Position numbers and translations under genes: made by a program
In this document: positions 26,827-35,089 of the stretch, piece after piece
Layout: each line of letters begins with the position of its first letter
Numbering within the stretch: the stretch's first letter is position 1
Source: Luethyella okanaganae
GTDB lineage: Bacteria > Actinomycetota > Actinomycetes > Actinomycetales > Microbacteriaceae
Assembly: GCF_042660285.1 (NCBI RefSeq)
Contig: NZ_JBHSTP010000002.1
Coordinates: 372,001 to 436,000, forward strand
Direction of reading: 5' to 3'
DNA length: 64,000 nucleotides
The notes under the pieces: model-generated
What the model saw: only the letters and a program-made list of their open reading frames with translations
Database searches by the model: none
What the model was told of the DNA's origin: nothing

Positions 26827-28013
26827 CGAGTTGCTCCTTCCAAACGGCTCGACAGCTGCGCAATCGCGGTGGACAACATGGCCGCGGGGTCTCGGCCGTC
26901 GGCAAGGACCCCGCGCCGGGCGACCACCCGGCCGCCGACCGAGACTTCGATGACGTCCGAAGCGGTCGCCGCGGAAGCGAGCTGGTCGGGCGCCGCCCCG
27001 GCCGTGCGCACCGACGCGACGTCGAGCACGACGGTGTCGCCTTCGTGCTCGACGACGCCGACCGAGCGGAAGCCGCCTGACGAGCGGGCCGCGTCGAGCT
27101 CGGCAGGCGAGAACCGCCCGCGGGCGAGCGAACGCATCCGCTCGCCCGCCTCCAGACCGCGCACCTCGAGGTAGGGGTCGATCACGACGTGCTGGTCGGA
27201 GCCGATGGCGATCGTCGCGCCGGCATCGACGAGCTCGCGAGCAGGGCCGATGCCGTCGCCGAGATCGGCCTCGGTGGTCGGGCACATCACCACCGTCACC
27301 TCCGCCGCTCCAAGCAGCGCGATGTCGTCGGACGTGAGGTGCGTGGCGTGCACGACCGAAAGCCGCGGCGAGAGCGCGCCGGCAGTTGCGAGCACGCCGG
27401 TAGGGGTGCGTCCAAACGCGGCGAGCGACTGCTCGTTCTCGGCGGGCTGCTCCGACAGGTGGATATGCAGGGGCACGCCTTCGGGGAGCGCTTCGGCCAC
27501 CGCGGCTATGTCGTGGGGCGACACCGCACGCACCGAGTGGATCGCGGCGCCGATGGTCACGAGACCGGAGGCCAAGGGCGCAAGCGCCTGCCACCGCTCC
27601 TGCCACGCGGTCACCGTGCCGTCGCCGAAGCGCGCCTGCTCGGGGAGCAGTGCGACGCCGGGTGCGCTCGCGAGATAGCAGGTGTCGAGCAGGGTAAGAC
27701 GGATCCCGACGCTCTCGGCGGCCTCGGCGAGTGCGCGGCCCATCGCGTTGGGGTCTTCGTACGGCGAACCGTCGGGGCGGTGGTGGACGTAGTGGAACTC
27801 GCCGACGGCGGTGTAACCCGACACCAGCATCTCGGCGAAGACGGCTTCGGCGAGTTCGCGGTAGAGGTCGGGGTCGAGCGCGGCGGCCACGCGGTACATC
27901 AGATCCCGCCAGGTCCAGAACGATCCGCCCGCACCGTGGGTGCGCCCCCGCAGCATCCGGTGGAAGGCGTGTGAGTGCGCGTTGGCCGACGCGGGAGTGG
28001 TTATCGTCGTCAT
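26823..28013 (-). CDS. hutF: Formimidoylglutamate deiminase
   Basis: The 396-residue amidohydrolase converts N-formimino-L-glutamate to N-formyl-L-glutamate and ammonia. It has ANAHSHAFHRMLRGRTH near the N-terminus, HIHLSEQPAENE, VVHATHLTSDD and AIGSDQHVVIDPYLEVR. Typical HutF is about 450 residues. Here the metal-binding HxH is already at residue 12, so the small N-terminal beta domain is missing or not encoded. It overlaps hutI downstream and the M20 amidohydrolase gene upstream by 4 bp each, giving a tightly coupled operon. Confidence 0.9.
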   Translation of the reverse strand: MTTITTPASANAHSHAFHRMLRGRTHGAGGSFWTWRDLMYRVAAALDPDLYRELAEAVFAEMLVSGYTAVGEFHYVHHRPDGSPYEDPNAMGRALAEAAESVGIRLTLLDTCYLASAPGVALLPEQARFGDGTVTAWQERWQALAPLASGLVTIGAAIHSVRAVSPHDIAAVAEALPEGVPLHIHLSEQPAENEQSLAAFGRTPTGVLATAGALSPRLSVVHATHLTSDDIALLGAAEVTVVMCPTTEADLGDGIGPARELVDAGATIAIGSDQHVVIDPYLEVRGLEAGERMRSLARGRFSPAELDAARSSGGFRSVGVVEHEGDTVVLDVASVRTAGAAPDQLASAATASDVIEVSVGGRVVARRGVLADGRDPAAMLSTAIAQLSSRLEGATR

Positions 28014-29236
28014 GCCGGCACTCCGGCGAGTTCGCGCAGCACGGCGGTGAGCGCATCGGTGCCCGCACGGCAGTCGTCGTCGGAGGCACCCTCGCTCGGT
28101 GCGTGCGAAACGCCCGTGGGATTGCGAACGAACAGCATCGCGGTGGGCAGCACCTCGCCGAGCACACCGGCATCGTGCCCCGCGCCGGTGGCGAGCACGG
28201 GCACGTCGCCGAGCACATCGAGAAGGCGCCGCTGCAGCGCATCGTCAAACACCACGAGCGGTCCGTACGACTCCTCTACCACCTCCAGTGTGCAGCCACG
28301 ACCGACGGTCGCCTCGTACGCGGCGGCGACGATCCGATCGCGCAGCGAGTGAGCCGCGGCATCGTCGTCGGCGCGCACGTCCAGCCACGCGTCGACGCGG
28401 CTCGCGATGACGTTCGATCCGCCGGGCACCGGCACCATCCGCCCGACGGTCGCCCGCGCGGCGTGGTCGGAGTCGTCGTACTTGCCAGCGATCCTCGCCG
28501 CGGCGACCACCGTCTCGCCGAACGCGACGACCGGGTCGTTGCGATCCGCCATACGCGTGGTGCCGGCGTGGTTGCCCTCACCCGAGAAGACGAGCCGGTA
28601 CCTGCCGTGGGCCAGGATGCTGGAGGCCACCGCCACGGGCGATCCCAAGTCGATGAGCCCGCGGCCCTGCTCGACGTGCAACTCGACGAAGAGTGAGAGG
28701 TCAGCGAGCAGCTCGTCGTCACGACCAAGGCCCCCAGCATCCAGACCGTGCTTGGATGCCACGTCGGCGAAGGACCGCCCGTCGCGATCGACCAGGGCCG
28801 CTGCGCGCTCCGGCGAGATCGACCCCGACATCAGCTTCGAGCCGAGGCAGGCGACGCCGAAGCGCGACCCCTCCTCCTCGGCGAAGACGGCGACCACGAT
28901 CGGAACGGCGGGCTCGAAACCCTCGGCCTGCAGCCGCGAGACCGCGGCCAGCGCCGAGACGACGCCCAGTGGGCCGTCGTACGCGCCGCCGCCGGGCACC
29001 GAGTCGAGGTGGCTGCCGACGGCGATCGCACCGGGGCCGCGCTCGCCCCACCACGCCCACTCGTTGCCGTTGCGGTCGGTCTCGACCCGCAGGCCCAGCA
29101 CCTTGGCCTGTGCGCGGAACCAGGCGACCAGTTCGCGCTCGGCAGGGTCGAAGACGTGCCGGCTCCAGCCACCGCGCTCGAAATCGCGACCGATGTCCTC
29201 GATCTGCTGTAGGAGCTCCACGGCGTCGACGCTCAT
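28010..29236 (-). CDS. M20-family amidohydrolase (allantoate/N-carbamoyl amino-acid hydrolase type)
   Basis: The 408-residue protein has the dinuclear-metal ligand set of the allantoate amidohydrolase / beta-ureidopropionase subgroup: AVGSHLDSVPGGGAYDGPLG, AEEEGSRFG, FVELHVEQG, GNHAGTTRMADRND and GAGHDAGVL. The operon has hutU, hutF and hutI but no hutG. This enzyme therefore probably carries out the last step, hydrolysing N-formylglutamate to glutamate and formate. That assignment rests on context. GGAGGGCTGAG precedes the ATG, which lies one base after the hutU stop. Confidence 0.85.
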   Translation of the reverse strand: MSVDAVELLQQIEDIGRDFERGGWSRHVFDPAERELVAWFRAQAKVLGLRVETDRNGNEWAWWGERGPGAIAVGSHLDSVPGGGAYDGPLGVVSALAAVSRLQAEGFEPAVPIVVAVFAEEEGSRFGVACLGSKLMSGSISPERAAALVDRDGRSFADVASKHGLDAGGLGRDDELLADLSLFVELHVEQGRGLIDLGSPVAVASSILAHGRYRLVFSGEGNHAGTTRMADRNDPVVAFGETVVAAARIAGKYDDSDHAARATVGRMVPVPGGSNVIASRVDAWLDVRADDDAAAHSLRDRIVAAAYEATVGRGCTLEVVEESYGPLVVFDDALQRRLLDVLGDVPVLATGAGHDAGVLGEVLPTAMLFVRNPTGVSHAPSEGASDDDCRAGTDALTAVLRELAGVPA

Positions 29237-29237
29237 C

Positions 29238-30902
29238 TCAGCCCTCCAGCATCGGCACTCGCAGACCCCGCTCGCGCGCGACATCCTTCGCGCGCTCGTA
29301 GCCGGCGTCGACGTGACGCATGACGCCCGTGCCTGGGTCGTTGGTGAGCACACGCTCGATCTTCTCGGCCGCCAGCGCGGTGCCGTCGGCGACGGTGACC
29401 TGGCCCGAATGGACCGAGCGGCCGATCCCGACGCCGCCGCCGTGGTGCAGCGACACCCAGGTCGCACCTGACGCAGTGTTCAGCAGGGCGTTCAGCAGCG
29501 GCCAGTCGGCGATCGCGTCTGAGCCGTCCTTCATCGCCTCGGTCTCGCGGTAGGGACTGGCCACCGAACCGGAGTCGAGATGGTCGCGCCCGATGACGAT
29601 CGGCGCAGAGACCTTGCCCTCGGCGACAAGTTCGTTGAACTTCAGCCCCGCGAGGTGGCGCTCCTTGTATCCGAGCCAACAGATGCGGGCGGGAAGACCC
29701 TCGAAATGCACCTTGTCGGAGGCCTTGGTGATCCAGCGGCGCAGCGACTCGTTCTCGGGGAACAGCTCGAGGATCGCGCGGTCGGTGGCGGCTATGTCGG
29801 CGGGGTCGCCCGAGAGCGCGACCCACCGGAAGGGGCCGAGGCCCTCCTCGAACAGCGGGCGGATGTAGGCGGGAACGAAGCCGGGGAAGGCAAACGCGTC
29901 AGTGAATCCGCCCAGGAGCGCACCCTGCCGGATCGAATTGCCGTAGTCAAAGACCTCGGCACCCTTGGCGATGAAGCCGACCATCGCCTCGACCTGGGCA
30001 GCCATGGCATGCTGCGACTTCTCGGTGAAGTCCGCAGGGTTGGCGGCCGCCGCCGCAGCCCATTCCTCGACGGTGTACTCGAGCGGCAGGTAAGAGAGCG
30101 GGTCGTGGGCGCTGGTCTGGTCGGTAACGATGTCAATAGCGATGTCGTCGCGCTCGAGCAGGGCGGGAAAAACGGATGCGGCGTTGCCGACGAGCCCGAT
30201 CGATAGGGCGATGCGGTCGGCCTTGGCTCGGTTCGCCCGCGCTGTCGCGTCGTCGATGTCGGAGGCGAGCACGTCCAGGTATCCGTGGTCGATGCGGCGT
30301 TGCAGCCGCGCGCGGTCGACGTCGACGACGATCGTGACGCCGTCGTTGAGGGTGACCGCGAGCGGCTGCGCGCCGCCCATGCCGCCGCATCCGCCGGTCA
30401 GGGTGATCGTGCCGGCCAAGGACCCGTCGAAGCGCTTGTTCGCGATCGCCGCGAAGCACTCGTACGTGCCCTGCAGGATGCCCTGAGTGCCGATATAGAT
30501 CCACGACCCGGCGGTCATCTGGCCGTACATCGTGAGACCCTCGGCCTCGAGCCTGCGGAACTCGGGCCATGTTGCCCAGTCACCGACGAGATTGGAGTTG
30601 GCGATCAGCACGCGCGGCGCCCATTCGTGGGTGCGGAACACCCCGACCGGCTTGCCCGACTGCACGAGCAGCGTCTCGTCCGACTCGAGGTCGGTGAGGG
30701 TGCGCACGATCGCCTCGTACGCCTCCCAGCTGCGCGCTGCCCGGCCGGTACCGCCGTAGACGACGAGGTCGTCGGGACGCTCGGCCACTTCGGGGTCGAG
30801 GTTGTTCATGAGCATCCGCATCGCGGCCTCGGTCTGCCAGCTCTTGGCGGTGAGCTCGCTGCCGCGGGCGGCACGGACGGGATGGGCGCCGGGAAGTGTC
30901 AT
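29238..30902 (-). CDS. hutU: Urocanate hydratase
   Basis: The 554-residue length and the signature stretch TLTGGCGGMGGAQPLAVTLN identify urocanase, which uses tightly bound NAD+ to convert urocanate to imidazolone propionate. Other landmarks are WIYIGTQGILQGTYE, YGNSIRQGALLGGFTDAF and HHGGGVGIGRSVHSG. It is the first gene of the hutU-M20-hutF-hutI operon. A candidate shared motif lies about 55 bp upstream (30956-30977). Confidence 0.97.
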   Translation of the reverse strand: MTLPGAHPVRAARGSELTAKSWQTEAAMRMLMNNLDPEVAERPDDLVVYGGTGRAARSWEAYEAIVRTLTDLESDETLLVQSGKPVGVFRTHEWAPRVLIANSNLVGDWATWPEFRRLEAEGLTMYGQMTAGSWIYIGTQGILQGTYECFAAIANKRFDGSLAGTITLTGGCGGMGGAQPLAVTLNDGVTIVVDVDRARLQRRIDHGYLDVLASDIDDATARANRAKADRIALSIGLVGNAASVFPALLERDDIAIDIVTDQTSAHDPLSYLPLEYTVEEWAAAAAANPADFTEKSQHAMAAQVEAMVGFIAKGAEVFDYGNSIRQGALLGGFTDAFAFPGFVPAYIRPLFEEGLGPFRWVALSGDPADIAATDRAILELFPENESLRRWITKASDKVHFEGLPARICWLGYKERHLAGLKFNELVAEGKVSAPIVIGRDHLDSGSVASPYRETEAMKDGSDAIADWPLLNALLNTASGATWVSLHHGGGVGIGRSVHSGQVTVADGTALAAEKIERVLTNDPGTGVMRHVDAGYERAKDVARERGLRVPMLEG

Positions 30903-30955
30903 GCGACCATCATCCGGCCCCGGACCCCTCCGCAGGGGACATCCACCGTATCCTC

Positions 30956-30977
30956 TGTCCGAAATCTGGGACGCCTT
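30956..30977 (+). promoter_or_regulatory. Candidate shared operator upstream of hutU
   Basis: TGTCCGAAATCTGGGACGCC matches the sequence at 34048 (TGTCTGAAATATGGGATACC) at 16 of 20 positions. It sits in the divergent gap between hutU and the hutD remnant. Confidence 0.4.
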
Positions 30978-31027
30978 CGCCGATCCCGCCGCTGTGCCCC
31001 CACGGCGCGATCGGTTTGATTGGATTC

Positions 31028-31216
31028 ATGGCGACTCCGCGCACGGTCCGCATTGAGCAGCTTCCGGTGTCGCGCTGGGGTAACGGGCGGGGCGAGACGG
31101 TCGAGCTCGCGTGTGAGCCCGTCTCAGGACCATTCTCGTGGCGCCTGTCGAACGCGACGATCTCGGAGGCGTCGGCATTCTCGCCGCTTCCCGGAGTGGC
31201 CAGCGCCCTCATGGCT
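31028..31216 (+). pseudogene. Truncated hutD-like fragment
   Basis: From the ATG at 31028 the product reads TVRIEQLPVSRWGNGRGETV, then FSWRLSNATISEASAFSPLP and GVASALMAV. This is the recognisable N-terminus of HutD/Ves-family cupins (normally about 190 residues). Homology stops after about 60 residues. The frame runs on antisense through the end of the aminotransferase gene without family similarity. It was probably cut by a rearrangement next to that gene. Confidence 0.65.
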
Positions 31217-31253
31217 GTGACGTCGAGGCGTCACCGCATTCGCCTGAGCTCGC

Positions 31254-32342
31254 TCAGCTCTCCGAGGCAAAGCGTTCCAGAGCCGCTTTCAGCGCCTCGA
31301 CGAGACCCGGCTCACCGAGCGAGATACGGATGCCCTCGCCATCGAACACGCGCGTCGACATGCCAAACTCAGCACAGATCGCCTCGAGAACGCCGCTGCG
31401 CTCGCCGAGCGGAAGCCAGATGAAGTTCGACGCGGTGGCGAAGGCGGGGATGCGGTGGTCGGCGAGCATCCGCACAACCTCGTCGCGCTGGGTTCGCACG
31501 CCGCCAACGATGCCCTCGCGGTGCGCGTCGTCGCCGAGGGCGGCGATCGCGGCGACGACCGACAAGGCGCCCACCGGGAAGGGCGGTAAGATCTTGCGCA
31601 CGGCCGTGATGATGCCGGGGTGGCCGACGGCGTAGCCGACGCGCATGCCCGCCAGGCCGTAAGCCTTGGAGAAGGTGCGCAGCAGCACAAGGTTGGGGTG
31701 CGCGGAAAGCAGCTCGCGGCTGCGCGGCCGGTCGGCACGGTCGTCGAAGTCGCGGTACGCCTCGTCGAGCACCACGAGCACATGCCCGGGCACGTGCCTG
31801 AGGAACGCGGCGATCTCGTCGTGCGTGAGGGCGACGCCGGTGGGGTTGTTCGGCGAGCACAGCAAGACCGCCGACGTTCCCTCGCCGATCGCCGAGGCCA
31901 GCGCGTCGAGGTCGTGCGCGCCGTCGGTGCGGTTGGGTACGCGCACCGGCACACCGCCAGCGGTGAGCACGCAGATCGGGTATGCCTCGTAGCTTCGCCA
32001 CGGTAGGACCACACCGGCGCCGGGGGCGCAATGGGCGAGCAGCAGATAGTTCAGCAGCGACAACGATCCATCGGCGACGGCGATCTCGGCAGGGTCAGCT
32101 CCGAGCCATTGCGCGACCGCGGCGATGAGGTCGCGGCCGCCCAGCACCGGGTAGCGGTTGGGGCGCTCCAGGCGTGCGCTCACCGCATCGCGCACGGCCG
32201 CCGACACACCGTCGGGTGCCTCGTTAGATGACGCGCGCACCGTGACCGGCGTCGAGCTCGCGAGCGCCGACGAATACACCGGCACGGCGTCCAGTGCGGG
32301 GCGCACAGGCACGGCGTTGGGTGAGGGGGACGACCAGCTCAT
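31254..32342 (-). CDS. HisC-like PLP aminotransferase
   Basis: The 362-residue fold-type I aminotransferase resembles histidinol-phosphate or aromatic aminotransferases. It has SSNEAPDG, LLCSPNNPTGVALTHDE, VVLDEAYRDF and the PLP-lysine motif RTFSKAYGLAGMRVGYAVG. It follows hutH with a 9-bp gap and has a strong AAGGAGAGCAC site, so it belongs to the histidine catabolic unit rather than to biosynthesis. It could interconvert histidine and imidazolepyruvate, or act on a related imidazole amine. Substrate assignment is inference from context. Confidence 0.85.
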   Translation of the reverse strand: MSWSSPSPNAVPVRPALDAVPVYSSALASSTPVTVRASSNEAPDGVSAAVRDAVSARLERPNRYPVLGGRDLIAAVAQWLGADPAEIAVADGSLSLLNYLLLAHCAPGAGVVLPWRSYEAYPICVLTAGGVPVRVPNRTDGAHDLDALASAIGEGTSAVLLCSPNNPTGVALTHDEIAAFLRHVPGHVLVVLDEAYRDFDDRADRPRSRELLSAHPNLVLLRTFSKAYGLAGMRVGYAVGHPGIITAVRKILPPFPVGALSVVAAIAALGDDAHREGIVGGVRTQRDEVVRMLADHRIPAFATASNFIWLPLGERSGVLEAICAEFGMSTRVFDGEGIRISLGEPGLVEALKAALERFASES

Positions 32343-32351
32343 GTGCTCTCC

Positions 32352-33890
32352 TTACGCCAGGTCGGCAACCGAGCAGGCGGCATCGAGGGCGCGTCTGGAC
32401 TGTACGAACTCGACCGCGGCGGCGATCTCGGGGGCAAGGTAGCGATCGGTGCCGGGCCCCGGCACCACCTCACGTAGCGCCGCGATGATGGCGGCGCTGA
32501 CCGGGCTCGACGGCTCGGCGCGCATGTCGATGGCGCGGGCGGCGGTGAGGATCTCGATCGCTACGACGCGCTGCGCGCCGTCGATCGCGCGACGTAGCTT
32601 GCGGGCGGCCGACCACCCCATCGACACGTGATCCTCCTGCATCGCCGAGGTTGGGATCGAGTCCACCGATGCGGGAGTGGCTAGGCGCTTGAGCTCGCTC
32701 ACGATGCTGGCCTGGGTGTACTGCGCAATCATGTGACCGGAATCGACCCCCGGGTCGTCGGCGAGGAACGCCGGAAGACCGTGGCTGCGCGCGGGGTCGA
32801 GCATGCGGTCGGTGCGGCGCTCCGAGATCGAGGCCAGGTCGGCCACGGCGATCGCGAGGAAGTCGAGGGCGTACCCGACCGGTGCGCCATGGAAGTTACC
32901 GTTGGACTCGACGCGACCGTCGAGTGTCACGACCGGATTGTCGACGGCGCTGGCGAGCTCGCGACCGGCGACGAGGGCCGCGTGCGCCACGGTGTCGCGC
33001 ACCGCGCCGTGCACCTGCGGGGCGCAGCGCAGCGAATAGGCGTCCTGCACCCGGACGAATCCGGTGGCGCGTGCCCCCGCGACGATGCCGCTATCGGCGA
33101 GCACGGTGCGAATCACGGCGGCGCTCGCGGCCTGCCCCGGGTGCGGGCGCAGTGCCTGCAGATCGGCGGCGAAGACCGTGTCGGTGCCGCGCAGGCCCTC
33201 GATGCTCAGCGCCGCCGCAATATCGGCCATTGGAATGAGGGCGCTGAGGTCGTCGATCGCGAGGACGAGTTGCCCCAGCATCCCGTCCGTGCCGTTGATG
33301 AGGGCCAGTCCCTCCTTCTCGCGGAGGATCACGGGCGTGATGCCGGAGGCGGCCAGGGCTTCGCCGCCCGAAACGAGTCGGCCCTCGGCGTCCCGCACCG
33401 TGCCCTCACCCATGACCGCGAGCGCGCAGTGCGCGAGTGGGGCAAGGTCGCCCGAGCAGCCAAGGCTGCCGTACTCGCCGACGACGGGGGTGATGCCGGC
33501 GTTGAGCACCTCGGCGTACGTTTGTGCGACCTCGGGGCGCACGCCGGTGCGGCCGGTGGCCAGCGTGGACAGGCGCAGCAGCACGAGGGCGCGCACCACC
33601 TCGCGCTCGACCTCGGGTCCGCTGGAGGCGGCGTGGCTGCGCACAAGCGAGGCCTGCAGCTGCGCGCGCAAGTCGGCGGGGATCGATGTGGAGGCCAGCG
33701 CGCCGAAGCCGGTCGACACGCCGTAATGGGGGCGGGTGTCTTCGGCGAGGGCCTCGACGAGGACTCGCGAGGCAGACATGGCGGCGATCGACTCCTCGGT
33801 GAGGACGACCCGCGCGTCGCGACGCGCGACGGCGACGACGTCGGCCGGCGTCAAAGCGCCGGTGCCGACTTCCACGACCTGTGAGCGCAT
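32352..33890 (-). CDS. hutH: Histidine ammonia-lyase
   Basis: The 512-residue protein is a typical histidase, removing ammonia from L-histidine to give urocanate. The MIO cofactor triad lies in VGEYGSLGCSGDLAPLAHCA, reading Cys-Ser-Gly rather than the usual Ala-Ser-Gly, a variant allowed by the family signature. Other landmarks are YGVSTGFGALA, SSGPEVEREVVRA, ESNGNFHGAPVGYALDF and QEDHVSMG. The ATG at 33890 lies nine bases after AAAGG; an upstream in-frame TTG at 33899 is less likely. It heads the hutH-aminotransferase unit. Confidence 0.96.
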   Translation of the reverse strand: MRSQVVEVGTGALTPADVVAVARRDARVVLTEESIAAMSASRVLVEALAEDTRPHYGVSTGFGALASTSIPADLRAQLQASLVRSHAASSGPEVEREVVRALVLLRLSTLATGRTGVRPEVAQTYAEVLNAGITPVVGEYGSLGCSGDLAPLAHCALAVMGEGTVRDAEGRLVSGGEALAASGITPVILREKEGLALINGTDGMLGQLVLAIDDLSALIPMADIAAALSIEGLRGTDTVFAADLQALRPHPGQAASAAVIRTVLADSGIVAGARATGFVRVQDAYSLRCAPQVHGAVRDTVAHAALVAGRELASAVDNPVVTLDGRVESNGNFHGAPVGYALDFLAIAVADLASISERRTDRMLDPARSHGLPAFLADDPGVDSGHMIAQYTQASIVSELKRLATPASVDSIPTSAMQEDHVSMGWSAARKLRRAIDGAQRVVAIEILTAARAIDMRAEPSSPVSAAIIAALREVVPGPGTDRYLAPEIAAAVEFVQSRRALDAACSVADLA

Positions 33891-34022
33891 ATCCGACAAC
33901 CTTTCATTGGGGTGCGTCCTGCGACGAGGACTCCTGGGTACGACCGAGCGTTCTCGGCGGAGCTACGGGTTCCATCGTGCTCTAGCCTCGCCCCGAGGCG
34001 AGCGGGTCCCGAGACGCTTTTG

Positions 34023-34036
34023 TCTGACCGGTCAGA
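34023..34036. promoter_or_regulatory. Perfect 14-bp palindrome in hutH / dehydrogenase divergent region
   Basis: TCTGACCGGTCAGA is a perfect palindrome in the 227-bp gap between hutH and the divergent dehydrogenase operon. It could be an operator controlling both directions. The cognate regulator is not identified. Confidence 0.5.
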
Positions 34037-34047
34037 ACTGCGGCCAT

Positions 34048-34069
34048 TGTCTGAAATATGGGATACCAG
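34048..34069 (+). promoter_or_regulatory. Candidate shared operator in hutH / dehydrogenase gap
   Basis: TGTCTGAAATATGGGATACC resembles the hutU upstream site, and its TGGGATACCAG part matches TGGGATATCAG at 43426 in 10 of 11 positions. It is 12 bp from the 14-bp palindrome and about 50 bp before the dehydrogenase start. Confidence 0.4.
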
Positions 34070-34117
34070 CGCCGATTTTGATGGTGGAATTCTTGCACGG
34101 GGGTCTTTGATGGAGTC

Positions 34118-35089
34118 ATGGCACGCACCATCGAGGCACTCCGTGTGCATCGCGACCTGACCGTCGACGTCGGGGCGATACCGGTGCCCACGCTCGGGTC
34201 CGGCGAGGTGCGCGTGCGCACGGGCGCCGCGGGCGTGTGCGGTTCGGACGTGCACGCCGCGCAGACGGGCGCCTGGATCGAGTACTGGCCAGCGACCACC
34301 GGCCACGAGGTCGCCGGCGTCGTCGTCGAGAGCAGCGATGAGGATATCGCGGTGGGCGCCCGCGTCGTCGTCGACTCGCGAATCCCGTGCCGTGCGTGCG
34401 AGGACTGCGCGCATTCGACGAGGCTTTGCGGGCACCTCACGTGGCTCGGCGAATCGCGTCCCGGCGGCTTCGCTGAAGAACTCGTCGTCCCCGCCGCCGA
34501 CGTCTACCCGATCGCCGACGACGCCCTACCGATCGACATCGCCGTGCTCGCCGAGCCCCTCGCCGTGGTGCAGACGACCCTGCGCCACGTGCCCGAGGGC
34601 ACTCGCACCGTGCTAGTGCAGGGCTATGGGCCGATCGGCGCCCTCGCCCACCGCGTGTTGCAGGGTCGCGGCGTCGAGGTCTTCGTGGCCGAACCGCACC
34701 CTGGTCGCCTCGCGGCCGCGATCGAGCGCGGCGCCCGAGCCGCTGTCGAACCGTTCGGGCGGATCGATGTCGTGATCGACGCTGCCGGCTACCGCGGCTC
34801 GGTCGCGGCCGCCTTCGCGGCGGTGCGTCGCGGTGGAACCGTGCTCGTCGTCGCCATCGGCGCCCATCCGATCGGCATCTCGGCGCAGGCGCTCGTCGAG
34901 AAGAGCGTCAGCATCGCGACGTCGGTCGGCTTCGACGACGACAGCATCCCCCGGGCCATCGACGCACTCGCCGCTGATCCGGAACTGTTCGGGGATGTCG
35001 TGAGCGACCGCATCCCGCTCTCCGACCTTCCTCCGCGCCTGACCGCCCCGGCACCTACGCTCGGCAAGATCGTGGTGACCTTCGCATGA
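34118..35089 (+). CDS. Zinc-binding MDR alcohol dehydrogenase
   Basis: The 323-residue medium-chain dehydrogenase has GVCGSDVHA and TTGHEVAGVV (catalytic zinc), CRACEDCAHSTRLCG (structural zinc cysteines), and a shortened Rossmann region with VLVQGYGPIGALAHRVL. It should oxidise an alcohol to a ketone or aldehyde with NAD(P). It heads a plus-strand operon divergent from hutH and overlaps the SDR gene by ATGA. In a histidinol or imidazole-alcohol route it could act on the side-chain alcohol; in a DHPS-type sulfonate route it would match one of the two 2-dehydrogenases. Confidence 0.88.
   Translation: MARTIEALRVHRDLTVDVGAIPVPTLGSGEVRVRTGAAGVCGSDVHAAQTGAWIEYWPATTGHEVAGVVVESSDEDIAVGARVVVDSRIPCRACEDCAHSTRLCGHLTWLGESRPGGFAEELVVPAADVYPIADDALPIDIAVLAEPLAVVQTTLRHVPEGTRTVLVQGYGPIGALAHRVLQGRGVEVFVAEPHPGRLAAAIERGARAAVEPFGRIDVVIDAAGYRGSVAAAFAAVRRGGTVLVVAIGAHPIGISAQALVEKSVSIATSVGFDDDSIPRAIDALAADPELFGDVVSDRIPLSDLPPRLTAPAPTLGKIVVTFA

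Noticed and set aside
26827..28248. Long upstream extension of hutI in the same frame
   Set aside because: It overlaps hutF in another frame and has shadow-like composition. The ATG at 26826 has a strong ribosome site and the family N-terminus.
31254..32342. Assigning the aminotransferase to histidine biosynthesis (hisC)
   Set aside because: It is 9 bp downstream of hutH with no his biosynthetic genes nearby, so a catabolic role is more likely. I kept only the family-level name.
32352..33890. Cys-Ser-Gly in the HutH cofactor triad as a defect
   Set aside because: The family signature allows Cys at this position and the rest of the MIO region is intact, so it is a normal variant.
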